From contig NZ_AQPF01000007.1 in NCBI RefSeq assembly GCF_009846745.1, positions 62,001-126,000 on the forward strand: 64,000 nucleotides of DNA. Direction: 5' to 3'. This document shows, one piece after another, positions 24,868 to 33,836 of the stretch (the first letter of the stretch is position 1; each line of letters begins with the position of its first letter). A model generated the notes under the pieces. It saw only the letters and a program-made list of their open reading frames with translations, made no database searches and was not told the DNA's origin. The DNA is from Alloalcanivorax xiamenensis (GTDB taxonomy: Bacteria; Pseudomonadota; Gammaproteobacteria; Pseudomonadales; Alcanivoracaceae). The position numbers and the translations under genes are program-made.

Positions 24868-25437
24868 TTGTCTGATCATGACTTGTCCTGGGTATTGGAG
24901 CCGGTCCGGCTCCTCTTCTCGGAGCGGTTGTTTTCCGCCGCCCACCCGGAAGCCCTGCCCAACGGCACCGAGGTCCTCACCGACCTGGACCGGGCCATGC
25001 TGCTGGAAAACTCGCAAGAGTTACCACGGGAGTACCGTATCTGGCAGGACGTACAGGCCAACGCGGTTTCCCCTTTCTATTGCACCGATGCCTACGCCAC
25101 CATCAGCATGGATATTGAGAACGCCATTGCCCCATTCTGGGAACAGTGGGAGCCGATTCGAATGGCGCTGGTCAAACGCCGTCTCAGGAAAACCCAGACC
25201 GGGTTCGACAACTTCGTCAACACCCTGCTCTATGACGCCGTGGAACAACTCAAACAGGTGTCGGCGGCACGGTATTGCCTGGGCCCGGACGGCGAACCGG
25301 TGCTTGAAGCGCTGTTCCAGGTCTACCATGCGGGCTTTTACCCCTGTGGTTGGCGCCGTGGCAATCACATCGTCTGCTTCGACCCTTCCGTTCTGGAAGG
25401 CCACGGGACCGGATGCCTGCTCGACTATCCGGTCTGA
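24868..25437 (+). CDS. Unrecognised 189-aa protein, last gene of the WYL operon
   Basis: Soluble acidic protein with no family I recognise. It is rich in aromatic residues (SWVLEPVRLLFSERLFSAAH, FWEQWEPIRMAL, YHAGFYPCGWR). The start is chosen at TTG 24868 because GGGAG lies 6 bp before it; GTG at 24850 would add six codons. It follows the SUKH gene by 26 bp, which suggests an immunity or effector partner, but nothing in the sequence proves it. REP repeats follow directly. Confidence 0.65.
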   Translation: MSDHDLSWVLEPVRLLFSERLFSAAHPEALPNGTEVLTDLDRAMLLENSQELPREYRIWQDVQANAVSPFYCTDAYATISMDIENAIAPFWEQWEPIRMALVKRRLRKTQTGFDNFVNTLLYDAVEQLKQVSAARYCLGPDGEPVLEALFQVYHAGFYPCGWRRGNHIVCFDPSVLEGHGTGCLLDYPV

Positions 25438-25517
25438 ACACCGAGCATGAAGAGCCTCCCACAGTCCGAACGACGAAACCGCTATGGGGGCTAGAGAATT
25501 TTTCCCTGCCGTTGGCG

Positions 25518-25587
25518 GTTCGCTTGCAAGCAAGCTTCCCACAGCGGCTTCGTAGCGCCCTTGTGAGAAGCTGCCTTGGCAGCGAAC
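25518..25587. repeat. Inverted pair of REP-like repeats, locus 6
   Basis: TTCGCTTGCAAGCAAGCTTC-CCAC faces GTGAGAAGCTGCCTTGGCAG around the spacer AGCGGCTTCGTAGCGCCCTT. Confidence 0.75.
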
Positions 25588-25690
25588 TGCTTTCCTGCCA
25601 TTGGCGAAGCGGACACATAGAAAAGAGCGTGTGCGCGGGAGTCGAGTGCCGAGAGGGCGGGTTCTTTCCGCTGCCCGTCACCGATACAAA

Positions 25691-25715
25691 CAAAAACGCC
25701 CCGCGGAGCGGGGCG
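25691..25715 (-). terminator. Hairpin with T-run in the duplicated tRNA flank
   Basis: On the minus strand CGCCCCGC-TCC-GCGGGGCG is followed by TTTTTG. It resembles the sequence just past tRNA-Ser and is probably the original or spare terminator of that gene. Confidence 0.7.
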
Positions 25716-25724
25716 CTACGAAAC

Positions 25725-25823
25725 CGCTGTGGGAGCTGCCTCGGCAGCGAATTTCTCCCTGCCGTTGGCAATTCGCTTGCAAGCAAGCTTCCCACAGTGG
25801 CTTCGTAGCGCCCTTGTGGGAAA
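25725..25823. repeat. REP-like repeats, locus 7
   Basis: A shortened core (GCTGTGGGAGCTGCCTCGGC), then ATTCGCTTGCAAGCAAGCTT-CCCAC facing a remnant CTTGTGGGAA. Confidence 0.7.
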
Positions 25824-26009
25824 TTGGCGGAGCGGACGCATGGAGAAAAGAGCGTGGGCGCGGGAGTCCAATGCCGAGAGATTCGCCTGCGAGCAGGCGA
25901 ACCCCTTCGGGGCGCCGCTTCGCGACGTCCCGCGCCGCGCAGGCGCGGCTGGTCGAACCGGCGGGCTCTTTCCGCTACCCATCACCCATACAAACAAAAG
26001 CGCCCCGTA

Positions 26010-26099
26010 TGGCGGAGAGGGCGGGATTCGAACCCGCGATACGGTAACCCGTATGGTTCCTTAGCAGGGAACTGGTTTCAGCCACTCACCCACCTCTCC
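26010..26099 (-). tRNA. tRNA-Ser(GCT)
   Basis: On the minus strand the 7-bp acceptor stem is GGAGAGG/CCTCTCC, followed by G and an encoded CCA. The anticodon arm is GTTCC-CTGCTAA-GGAAC, so the anticodon is GCT (codons AGC/AGT). A long variable arm (ATACGGG/CCGTAT type) and GGTTCGAATCC T-arm fit class II serine tRNA. It lies between csrA and accessory DNA, the common gammaproteobacterial order, and its 3' flank shows duplication. Confidence 0.96.
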
Positions 26100-26186
26100 G
26101 GAACACGGACAATCGCTTTGTTCTCACGGCGATCCGTGACATCGCCGCGCATCATACCAGTTTGCACAGAAAATACAGCTCAAAAA

Positions 26187-26375
26187 TCAAGCAGACTCGC
26201 CGTCAGAGCCTTTTTCGTGCTGGATACGCTGATAAATTTCCTCACGGTGCACCGCCACCTCTTTGGGCGCGTTAACACCAATACGTACCTGGTTACCTTT
26301 TACACCCAGAACGGTGACGGTGACATCGTCGCCGACCATGAGCGTCTCGCCGACGCGGCGGGTCAGAATAAGCAT
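26187..26375 (-). CDS. csrA: Carbon storage regulator CsrA (RsmA)
   Basis: RNA-binding regulator of 62 aa that binds GGA motifs in mRNA leaders and is titrated by small RNAs. The complete core MLILTRRVGETLMVGDDVTV and the RNA-binding APKEVAVHREEIYQRI are present. The ribosome site is GAGGAGGG. It follows lysC on the same strand, with tRNA-Ser downstream. Confidence 0.97.
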   Translation of the reverse strand: MLILTRRVGETLMVGDDVTVTVLGVKGNQVRIGVNAPKEVAVHREEIYQRIQHEKGSDGESA

Positions 26376-26533
26376 GGGAGTTCCCTCCTCGAATCCATAT
26401 ATTGTTCAGTGAGCGCGGTTTTGCACACTGGATACGAGCCACCCGTCGTCCTTGAGCGTTCCACTATCGGGAAGCCGGTACCCGCCCCGTGTGCGAGGCG
26501 GGTAGTATGCCGCATGCCAATAAGAATGTCTCG

Positions 26534-27760
26534 TCAGGCGGCGGGCTGATCCAGCTCGAAGGCCTGGTGCAGTGCGCGTACCGCCAGCTCCAGGTACTTT
26601 TCGGCCACCACCACGGAGATCTTGATTTCCGAGGTGGAGATCATGGTGATATTAACCCCTTCCTGGGCCAGGGTTTCAAACATCTTGCTGGCCACGCCGG
26701 CGTGGGAGCGCATGCCCACGCCCACCAGGGAGATCTTGGCGATCTTGTCGTCGCCGATGATTTCCGGGTTGCCCAGCTCCGACGCCGATTTCCGCAGCGC
26801 GTCCTTGGCCTTGTTGAAGTCGTTGCGGTGCACGGTGAAGGTGAAGTCGGTGGCGCCGTCGGCCCCCACGTTCTGCACGATCATGTCCACTTCGATATTG
26901 GCGTCGCTTACCGGACCGAGGATCTTGGCGGCGATACCCGGGGTGTCGGGGGCACCGCGCACGGTGATCTTGGCTTCATCACGGGTAAAAGCAATGCCAG
27001 AAATTACCGGCTTTTCCATATCCACCTCGTCGTCGACGGTAATGAGGGTGCCCGGACCCTCCTGAAAACTGGACAGTACACGCAGCGGCACATTGTATTT
27101 GCCGGCGAACTCCACCGAACGGATCTGCAGCACCTTGGAGCCGAGGCTGGCCATTTCCAGCATTTCCTCGAAGGTGATCTTGTCCAGGCGGCGGGCACTG
27201 TCCACCACCCGGGGGTCCGTGGTGTAGACCCCGTCCACGTCGGTATAGATCTGACACTCATCGGCCTTCAGGGCAGCCGCCAGGGCCACCGCCGTGGTGT
27301 CGGAACCACCCCGGCCGAGGGTGGTGATGTGGCCGTCATCGTTGATCCCCTGGAACCCGGCCACCACGACCACGCGGCCGGCTTTCAGGTCGGCGCTCAT
27401 CTTCTTGTCGTCGATGTCCTCGATACGCGCCTTGGAATGGCTGTGATCGGTGCGGATCGGCACCTGCCAGCCGGTATAGGAGCGGGCATCAATGCCACGG
27501 CCGTGCAGGGCCATGGACAACAGCGCGATGGTGACCTGCTCGCCGGTGGACACCAGCACATCCATTTCCCGGGGGGACGGAGTGCCGCTGATCCCATTGG
27601 CCAGCTCGATCAAACGATTGGTTTCGCCGCTCATGGCGGAAACCACCACCACCACCTGATCGCCCTGCTGGTGAAAGCGCGCCACCCGTTCGGCGACGGC
27701 CTGGATGCGTTCGACGGACCCCACGGAGGTGCCGCCGTATTTCTGAACAATTAGGGCCAT
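26534..27760 (-). CDS. lysC: Aspartate kinase
   Basis: Aspartokinase of 408 aa that phosphorylates aspartate, the entry to lysine, threonine and methionine synthesis. The kinase motif VQKYGGTSVGSVERI starts the protein, GRGGSDTTAVALAAAL binds substrate, and two ACT-type segments (TVRGAPDTPGIAAKIL and VGVGMRSHAGVASKMF) form the regulatory C-terminus. The frame extends to 27802, but ATG 27760 begins MALIVQKYGG and fits the family. A hairpin (ACCCGCC/GGCGGGT at 26480-26503) follows the stop. Confidence 0.96.
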   Translation of the reverse strand: MALIVQKYGGTSVGSVERIQAVAERVARFHQQGDQVVVVVSAMSGETNRLIELANGISGTPSPREMDVLVSTGEQVTIALLSMALHGRGIDARSYTGWQVPIRTDHSHSKARIEDIDDKKMSADLKAGRVVVVAGFQGINDDGHITTLGRGGSDTTAVALAAALKADECQIYTDVDGVYTTDPRVVDSARRLDKITFEEMLEMASLGSKVLQIRSVEFAGKYNVPLRVLSSFQEGPGTLITVDDEVDMEKPVISGIAFTRDEAKITVRGAPDTPGIAAKILGPVSDANIEVDMIVQNVGADGATDFTFTVHRNDFNKAKDALRKSASELGNPEIIGDDKIAKISLVGVGMRSHAGVASKMFETLAQEGVNITMISTSEIKISVVVAEKYLELAVRALHQAFELDQPAA

Positions 27761-27878
27761 ATATGACGTTGTTCCGCAAAAAAGGGCGCGTAAGGGTAAC
27801 ATTTCAGCGCCCGGTTATCATGTGAGAGGCATGTGAGAGGCATGTGAGGCCGGCTTTCCCCGCTGAAACGCGGCGGGC

Positions 27879-30476
27879 TCAGGCCTGCTCCGCCACCCAG
27901 TCGTAAACGCCGGCCAGCGCTTTCGGCAGCGCCGCCACGTCGTTGCCACCGCCCTGGGCCATGTCCGGCCGGCCGCCACCGCGGCCGTCCAGTTGACCGG
28001 CCACCTGGCGCATCAGATCACCGGCCTTGAAGCGGTCGGTGAGGTCCTTGGTGACGCCAGCCACCAGCGCCACTTTGTCGCCTTCCACCGCCGCCAGCAG
28101 GATCACCGCCGAGCCGAGCTTGTCCTTCACCTTGTCCATGGTCACCCGCAGGGTCTTGGCGTCGGCGCCGTCCACCTGGGTGGCCAGCACTTTCACCCCG
28201 GCCACCTCGCGGGCGTCGGCGGTCAGATCACCGCCGGCACCAGAAGCCAGTTTCTGCTTCAGGCGTTCCACTTCCTTCTCCAGCTCGCGCACACGGCGAG
28301 CCTGGGCCCCCACCCGCTCGGCGGCCAGTTCCGGGCTGCTCTTGAGAGTGCCGGCAATCTCCGCCAGCGCCGCTTCGTGCTGACGCACCAGCGCCAGAGC
28401 CCCTTCCCCGGTGACCGCCTCGATACGGCGCACGCCGGCGGCGGCGGAGGTTTCCAGGGTGATCTTGAACAGGCCGATGTCACCGGTACGGCCGACATGG
28501 GTACCGCCACAGAGTTCCTTGGAGAAGCCGTCGCTGCCCATGGTCAGCACTCGCACCTGGCTGTCGTACTTCTCGCCGAACAGGGCCATGGCACCGGCCT
28601 CACGGGCGGCGTCGATGTCCATCAACTCCGTGGATACCGCCGTGTTCGCCAGGATCTGACGGTTGACGATGGTTTCGATCCGCTCGCGCTGCTCCGCGCT
28701 CAGCGCCTCGCCGTGGGAAAAATCGAAGCGCAGGTAATCCGGCGCCACCAGCGAGCCTTTCTGCCGCACATGCCCGCCCAGCACCTGACGCAGCGCGGCG
28801 TGCATCAAGTGGGTGGCGGAGTGGTTGCGCATGATGTTGTTGCGGCGTTCCACGTCCACATAGGCATCGACCTTGTCGCCCACCTTCAGGATGCCGGCTT
28901 CCAGCGTGCCCAGATGCACATGGGCGGACTGGCGCTTTTTGGTATCCGCCACGGCGAAGCGGTTGTCGCCCTTGACCAGCAGACCGGTGTCGCCCACCTG
29001 ACCGCCGGACTCGGCGTAAAACGGCGTGCGCGCCAGTACCACCATGCCTTCGTCGCCGGCATTGAGACTGTCCACGGCGTTGCCGTCCTTGTAGAGACTG
29101 ACGATCTCGTCCTGATCCGCCAGCTTCTCGTAACCGGAGAAAGCGGTCACCGACTCGATGGTGAGGCGGTCGCTGTAATCGTTGGCGAAGGCGCCGGTGC
29201 CCCGGGCCAGGGCCCGTTGCGCTTCCATTTCCTTTTCGAAGCCGGCCATATCCACGGTCAGGCCGCGCTCGCGGGCCACGTCGGCGGTCAGGTCCGGCGG
29301 GAAACCATGGGTGTCGTACAGCGCGAACACCACATCGCCGGGCAGTTCGCTGCCTTGCAGGCCGGCGATGGCATTTTCCAGCACCTTCATACCGGCGTTG
29401 AGCGTGCGGGCGAACTGCTCTTCCTCACCCAGCAGCGTTTTCTCGATGCGCGCCTGCTCGCGCACCAGCTCCGGGTAAGCCTGGCCCATCTGTGCCACCA
29501 GCGCCGCCACCAGAGTGGAGAAGAACGGCTTGTCCTGCCCCAGTTTGTGGCCATGGCGCAGCGCCCGGCGGATGATGCGGCGCAGCACATAACCGCGCCC
29601 CTCGTTGGAGGGAATCACACCATCGCAGATCAGGAAGCTGGCGGAGCGGATGTGGTCGGCGATCACCCGCAGAGACTTCTCTTCCAGATTCTGGCAACCG
29701 GTGGCTTCGGCGGCGGCTTTCAGCAGGGCCTGGAACAGATCGATTTCATAGTTGGAGTGGACGCCCTGCATCACCGCGGCGATACGCTCCAGCCCCATGC
29801 CGGTATCCACGCTGGGTTTGGGCAGCGGCTGGAGCTCACCGTCCGGCTGGCGATCGTATTGCATGAACACCAGATTCCAGATCTCGATGTAGCGATCCAG
29901 GTCATCGTTCTCGGAGCCCGGCGGACCACCGGGAACGTCCTCGCCGTGATCGTAGAAGATTTCCGAGCAGGGACCGCAGGGACCGGTGTCCCCCATCTGC
30001 CAGAAATTGTCCTCGTCCAGGCGGGAGAAGCGCTCGGCGCTGACCCCCATTTCCTTGAGCCAGATGTCGGCGGCTTCGTCGTCGGAGACATGCACCGTCA
30101 CCCACAGGCGCTCTTCCGGCAGCCCCAGGGTGCCGGTGAGGAATTCCCAGGCAAAGCGGATCGCCTCGCGCTTGAAGTAGTCGCCGAAGCTGAAATTCCC
30201 CAGCATCTCGAAGAAGGTGTGGTGACGGGCGGTGTAGCCCACGTTTTCCAGGTCGTTGTGCTTGCCGCCGGCACGCACGCAGCGTTGCGAGCTGGTGGCA
30301 CGGGTGTAATCCCGCTTTTCACGGCCCAGGAACACGTCCTTGAACTGGTTCATCCCGGCGTTGGTGAACAGCAGGGTGGGATCGTTCTCCGGCACCAAGG
30401 AGGAGGACGGCACGACCGTATGGCCCTGGCTGGCGAAGTAATCAAGAAAGGCCTGGCGAATCTCAGCGCTCTTCAT
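27879..30476 (-). CDS. alaS: Alanine-tRNA ligase
   Basis: Alanyl-tRNA synthetase of 865 aa, near the usual length. It charges tRNA-Ala and edits mischarged serine or glycine. Visible landmarks are LTNAGMNQFKDVFLG and RKPTQRC-like RATSSQRCVRAGGKHNDLEN in the aminoacylation domain, HSATHLMHAALR and CGGTHVGRTGDI in the editing domain, and the DHHA1 C-terminal domain with GGGRPDMAQGGG. Order alaS-lysC-csrA is conserved. A 12-bp tandem repeat (GCATGTGAGAGG) lies in the alaS-lysC gap at 27819-27848. Confidence 0.97.
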   Translation of the reverse strand: MKSAEIRQAFLDYFASQGHTVVPSSSLVPENDPTLLFTNAGMNQFKDVFLGREKRDYTRATSSQRCVRAGGKHNDLENVGYTARHHTFFEMLGNFSFGDYFKREAIRFAWEFLTGTLGLPEERLWVTVHVSDDEAADIWLKEMGVSAERFSRLDEDNFWQMGDTGPCGPCSEIFYDHGEDVPGGPPGSENDDLDRYIEIWNLVFMQYDRQPDGELQPLPKPSVDTGMGLERIAAVMQGVHSNYEIDLFQALLKAAAEATGCQNLEEKSLRVIADHIRSASFLICDGVIPSNEGRGYVLRRIIRRALRHGHKLGQDKPFFSTLVAALVAQMGQAYPELVREQARIEKTLLGEEEQFARTLNAGMKVLENAIAGLQGSELPGDVVFALYDTHGFPPDLTADVARERGLTVDMAGFEKEMEAQRALARGTGAFANDYSDRLTIESVTAFSGYEKLADQDEIVSLYKDGNAVDSLNAGDEGMVVLARTPFYAESGGQVGDTGLLVKGDNRFAVADTKKRQSAHVHLGTLEAGILKVGDKVDAYVDVERRNNIMRNHSATHLMHAALRQVLGGHVRQKGSLVAPDYLRFDFSHGEALSAEQRERIETIVNRQILANTAVSTELMDIDAAREAGAMALFGEKYDSQVRVLTMGSDGFSKELCGGTHVGRTGDIGLFKITLETSAAAGVRRIEAVTGEGALALVRQHEAALAEIAGTLKSSPELAAERVGAQARRVRELEKEVERLKQKLASGAGGDLTADAREVAGVKVLATQVDGADAKTLRVTMDKVKDKLGSAVILLAAVEGDKVALVAGVTKDLTDRFKAGDLMRQVAGQLDGRGGGRPDMAQGGGNDVAALPKALAGVYDWVAEQA

Positions 30477-30548
30477 ATAAGGAACACGTCATTGCTGGAT
30501 TGGGGGTGACCGGCAAGTATAGCGTCGTCATCGACCGGTTGCGATGGG

Positions 30549-31322
30549 TCACGAACGCCGATAGGCGTGGCCGATCAACCCTTGAGGAAAGCGGCGGAGC
30601 AGGTCACCAGCACCATGATCAACAGCAGCCCCTTGAGCCAGCCGCCGGAGACCCGGTGGGCGAAGCCCACCGCCAGACAACCCCACCACCAGCCCCGGCA
30701 GCCAGGCCACCTGGCCGCGCCAGACGAACACCAGCAGAGCGAGGATGGTGAAGCTGGCGGTCATCGCCAGTTTCAGCGCGTTGGTGCGGCGCAGATCATA
30801 GCGTAACTGGCCGGCCAGCACGGCAATGGCCAGGAAGCCGACGCCGGCCTGGGCAAACCCGCCGTAAGCGCCGGTCAGGAACAGGCCCAGCCAGGCGGCG
30901 GGGGTACTGGCCAACGCCTTGGGCGTTTCGTCCTCCTCCGGCATCAACGTGGAGGGGCGCACCACCATGATCACCGCCATTACCACCAGGGTGGTCAGCA
31001 ACACCGGTTTGAGAATGGTCGTGGGCAGGAAAGAGGCGGCCACCGCGCCGATCAAAGCACCGCTCAGGGTGGGAATGAGGATGCCGGGCAGGACCTTGAA
31101 CGGCACCGAGCCGTGCCGGTGGAACTGGCGCACACCTTCCACGCACTGAATCAGTACCGCCACCCGCATGGTGCCATTGGCCAGCGCCGGGCCCATGCCG
31201 CTGAGCATCAGCAGCGGCAGAATCAACAGGCCGCCACCGCCGGCCAGGGTATTGATAAAGCCGGCGATCACTCCCGAGCCAAGCAGGGCCGCCACCAGCC
31301 AGGGGTCGCCAAGATATTCCAT
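30549..31322 (-). pseudogene. TSUP-family (TauE/SafE-like) permease with a C-terminal frameshift
   Basis: Membrane protein of the sulfite-exporter TauE/SafE group. The N-terminal VIAGFINTLAGGGGLLILPL and the middle TGAYGGFAQAGVGF are family hallmarks. Near 30677 the frame slips. The frame as read ends in an arginine-rich hydrophilic tail, whereas one base fewer gives VGFAHRVSGGWLKGLLLIMV and then LVTCSAAFLKG with a stop at 30575, which is the expected last membrane segment. So about 30 residues are out of frame. A real mutation or a sequencing error are equally possible. It sits between alaS and recX, where many relatives have nothing. Confidence 0.82.
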
Positions 31323-31383
31323 GGGGCGGACGTCCAGGGCAGAGAACAGGAGCGGGTATTATGCCTGCTGACGGAGCGGGGCG

Positions 31384-31622
31384 CTTGCACGCAACAGGCT
31401 ATTCGCGAGCAAGCTCGCTTCCCACAGAGAGAGAAGGGAACTACGAAGCCGCTGTGGGACGCTTGCTTGCAAGCGAATGGGGTTCGCTCGGGCATTTAGC
31501 GATATTCGCCAGCAAGCTGGCCTCCCACAGCGGCTTCGTAGCAGAAACCGTGGGAGCCACGACATAGGGACATTCGCTTGCAGGGCACCATCGAAGCTCC
31601 CGCAGCGGCGTTGTAGCGACCG
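31384..31622. repeat. Cluster of REP-like repeats, locus 8
   Basis: At least four core copies occur in alternating orientation, including ATTCGCGAGCAAGCTCGC-TTCCCAC, GTGGGACGCTTGCTTGCAAG and TTCGCCAGCAAGCTGGCC-TCCCAC, plus a degraded copy to 31622. The left end has the tail in reverse (GCTTGCACGCAACAGGC). It fills the gap between recX and the TSUP gene, and no gene is seen in it. Confidence 0.75.
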
Positions 31623-31654
31623 CTGAATTCAGGTCTTCAAGGTGGCACTTTGGC

Positions 31655-32155
31655 TCAATCCTGTTCGCGCTGCTGATCCAGGGCGTGGAAGCTTTGCTCG
31701 GCATCGAAGCCACGGCCCTGCAGAAAACGCAGCTGTTTGGCTTTTTCCTTCTGGTCCGCCGGCGGGTGCCGGAAGCGCCGGCCCAGGACTTCGCTGGCAA
31801 GGGCGAACCAGTCGCACTCGGCTTCACCCAGCGCCTCGGTAACCAGTGCCTCCCCCACTCCTTTCTGTTGCAGCTCGGCGCGAATGCGCAGCGGCCCCTG
31901 TCCCCGTTCGATTCTTGAACGGACAAAAAAACCGGCGAAACGCCGGTCATCCAGGAAGCCTTGTTCTTCACACCACGCCAGCACTTCGTCCAGCCAGGAC
32001 GCCGCGCCGAACTTGCGTGTCAGTTTGGCACGCAGTTCGTGGCGGGAGTGATCCCGGCGCGCCAGCAAGCTGACCGCATGCTGGCGCCCCTGGGCGGCAT
32101 CGGCGGGGGTCGGGTCGCCGCCTTTACTCTTCCGTGGACTCGGGCTGGGCCGCAT
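31655..32155 (-). CDS. recX: RecX, regulator of RecA
   Basis: Protein of 166 aa that binds RecA filaments and limits their activity. Three-helix repeats are visible (SLLARRDHSRHELRAKL, WCEEQGFLDDRRFAGFFVRS, RIRAELQQKGVGEALVTEAL). The open frame runs far upstream into recA; ATG 32155 is chosen because it gives the usual length. It therefore overlaps the recA 3' end by 32 bp, and the two are co-transcribed. Confidence 0.92.
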   Translation of the reverse strand: MRPSPSPRKSKGGDPTPADAAQGRQHAVSLLARRDHSRHELRAKLTRKFGAASWLDEVLAWCEEQGFLDDRRFAGFFVRSRIERGQGPLRIRAELQQKGVGEALVTEALGEAECDWFALASEVLGRRFRHPPADQKEKAKQLRFLQGRGFDAEQSFHALDQQREQD

Positions 32156-33161
32156 TTTCAGCGCTCTCTTCCGCCGGTGTACCCAGCAGGCGTGCCCGGA
32201 TTTCCTTCTCGATGGCACCCGCCACTTCCGGGTGCTCCGCCAGATAATCACAGGCGTTCTGCTTGCCCTGGCCGATCTTGTTGCCCTGGTAGGCGTACCA
32301 GGCGCCGGATTTGTCCACCAGCCCCTGCTGCACGCCCAGATCCAACACCTCGCCGAGCTGGTTGATGCCCTGGCCATAGAGAATCTGGAACTCCGCTTGC
32401 CGGAACGGCGGCGATACCTTGTTCTTCACTACCTTGACCCGGGTTTCGTTACCGGTCACTTCGTCGCCCTGCTTCACCGCGCCGATACGGCGGATGTCCA
32501 GACGCACGGAGGAGTAGAACTTGAGCGCGTTACCGCCGGTGGTGGTTTCCGGGTTGCCGAACATCACACCGATCTTCATGCGGATCTGGTTGATGAACAC
32601 CACCAGGGTGTTGGCGTTTTTCACGTTACCGGTGATCTTGCGCAGCGCCTGGCTCATCAGGCGGGCCTGCAGGCCCACGTGGGCGTCGCCCATTTCGCCT
32701 TCGATTTCCGCCTTCGGCACCAGCGCCGCCACGGAATCGACGATCACCACGTCCACCGCGCCGGAGCGCACCAGCATGTCGGTGATTTCCAGCGCCTGCT
32801 CACCGGTGTCCGGCTGGGACACGATCAGGTCGTCCACGTTGACGCCCAGTTTCTCGGCGTAGTCCGGGTCGAGCGCGTGCTCGGCGTCAACGAAAGCGCA
32901 GGTGGCGCCTTTTTTCTGCGCCTGGGCAATGACGCTCAGGGTCAGCGTGGTTTTACCGGAAGACTCCGGACCGTAGATTTCCACGATCCGGCCCTTGGGC
33001 AGACCACCGATGCCCAGGGCGATATCCAGGCCCAGGGACCCGGTGGAGATGGCTGGCATGCGCTCGCGCTTACGATCGCCCATGCGCATCACGGAACCTT
33101 TGCCGAACTGCCGCTCGATCTGCGACAGCGCCGCGGAAAGTGCTTTACCTTTATCGCTCAT
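32124..33161 (-). CDS. recA: RecA recombinase
   Basis: Recombinase of 345 aa that forms filaments on single-stranded DNA, pairs homologous strands and triggers LexA cleavage. Walker A is IYGPESSGKTTL, the L1/L2 region includes FINQIRMKIGVMFGNPETTTGG, and the acidic C-terminus is typical. A candidate LexA box lies upstream at 33304-33319. Confidence 0.98.
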   Translation of the reverse strand: MSDKGKALSAALSQIERQFGKGSVMRMGDRKRERMPAISTGSLGLDIALGIGGLPKGRIVEIYGPESSGKTTLTLSVIAQAQKKGATCAFVDAEHALDPDYAEKLGVNVDDLIVSQPDTGEQALEITDMLVRSGAVDVVIVDSVAALVPKAEIEGEMGDAHVGLQARLMSQALRKITGNVKNANTLVVFINQIRMKIGVMFGNPETTTGGNALKFYSSVRLDIRRIGAVKQGDEVTGNETRVKVVKNKVSPPFRQAEFQILYGQGINQLGEVLDLGVQQGLVDKSGAWYAYQGNKIGQGKQNACDYLAEHPEVAGAIEKEIRARLLGTPAEESAENAAQPESTEE

Positions 33162-33303
33162 TGAATGACCCCTATCCGTTTATCCCTTGATTCCGTTTAT
33201 TCCCTGATGATGCCGTGGCTCGCCGCTGACCGGCCTGTGCCCTGGCGAGAGCCCGCTGATCGTGGGCCGACGAGCATCCTTCGGCCTGACCCTTTGATCA
33301 GCA

Positions 33304-33319
33304 CTGTCTATAAGGACAG
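33304..33319. promoter_or_regulatory. LexA (SOS) box upstream of recA
   Basis: CTGT-CTATAAGG-ACAG matches the CTG-N10-CAG SOS consensus. It lies 143 bp before the recA start in the gap after pncC, so SOS induction of recA and recX is expected. Confidence 0.75.
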
Positions 33320-33356
33320 CATTATGAACACTGTCCCGCGCCACTGCAACCCCCCC

Positions 33357-33836
33357 TTATCCGAGGCGGGCCAGCAGCCCTTCCAGGGCGGCGGCGATGG
33401 TAGCATGCCGGACCTGCCCACGATCACCATCGAAGAGGAAGCGCTCGGCGCGGGCCCAGTCCGGCTGCTGCGCCCAGGCGATCCACACCGTGCCCACCGG
33501 CTTATCGGCGCTGCCGCCGCCGGGCCCCGCCACACCGCTCACCGCCACCGCCAGATCCGCCCGGGAACGCCCCAACGCGCCCCGGGCCATGGCCAGGACG
33601 GTCTGTTCACTGACCGCGCCGGCACTGGCCAGAATCGCTTCCGAGACACCCAGCATGCTCTGCTTGGCCTCGTTGGAGTAGGTGACGAAGCCGCACTCGA
33701 ACCAATCCGAGGATCCGGCCATTTCCGTCATTTCGCGGGCGATGCCGCCGCCAGTGCAGGATTCAGCGGTGGCGACGCGCAGGCCCCGTTCACGCAGGAT
33801 ATCCGCCAGCGCTTCGACCTGCTCGGGAATGGTCAT
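33357..33836 (-). CDS. pncC: Nicotinamide-nucleotide amidohydrolase (CinA C-terminal family)
   Basis: Protein of 159 aa matching the stand-alone CinA C-terminal domain, which deamidates nicotinamide mononucleotide in NAD salvage. The motifs TAESCTGGGIAREMT, YSNEAKQSMLGV and AVSGVAGPGGGSADKPVG carry the active-site region. It lies just upstream of recA on the same strand, a common order, but recA has its own SOS promoter between them. Confidence 0.93.
   Translation of the reverse strand: MTIPEQVEALADILRERGLRVATAESCTGGGIAREMTEMAGSSDWFECGFVTYSNEAKQSMLGVSEAILASAGAVSEQTVLAMARGALGRSRADLAVAVSGVAGPGGGSADKPVGTVWIAWAQQPDWARAERFLFDGDRGQVRHATIAAALEGLLARLG

Larger units (their letters stand above)
25438..26009. 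other. Repeat-rich intergenic region with a duplicated tRNA flank
   Basis: No gene is supported. Two REP pairs are present (25518-25587 and 25725-25823). A block at 25600-25702 (TTGGCGAAGCGGACACATAG...AAAGAGCG...GCGGGTTCTTTCCGCT...CAAACAAAAACGCCCC) recurs at 25823-26006 next to tRNA-Ser. The second copy carries a 79-bp insert (25881-25959) made of small inverted repeats such as TTCGCCTGC-GA-GCAGGCGAA. Confidence 0.7.

Noticed and set aside
25438..25830. CRISPR-like array
   Set aside because: The repeated cores are palindromic REP elements in alternating orientation with irregular spacing, and no cas genes are present.
27819..27848. 12-bp tandem repeat in the alaS-lysC gap as a regulatory element
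   Set aside because: Only two and a half copies and no clear palindrome; noted under alaS but not called as a feature.
27993..30509. 838-codon open frame antisense to alaS
   Set aside because: It mirrors a highly conserved synthetase and is rich in His, Gln and Val as shadow frames of this DNA are.
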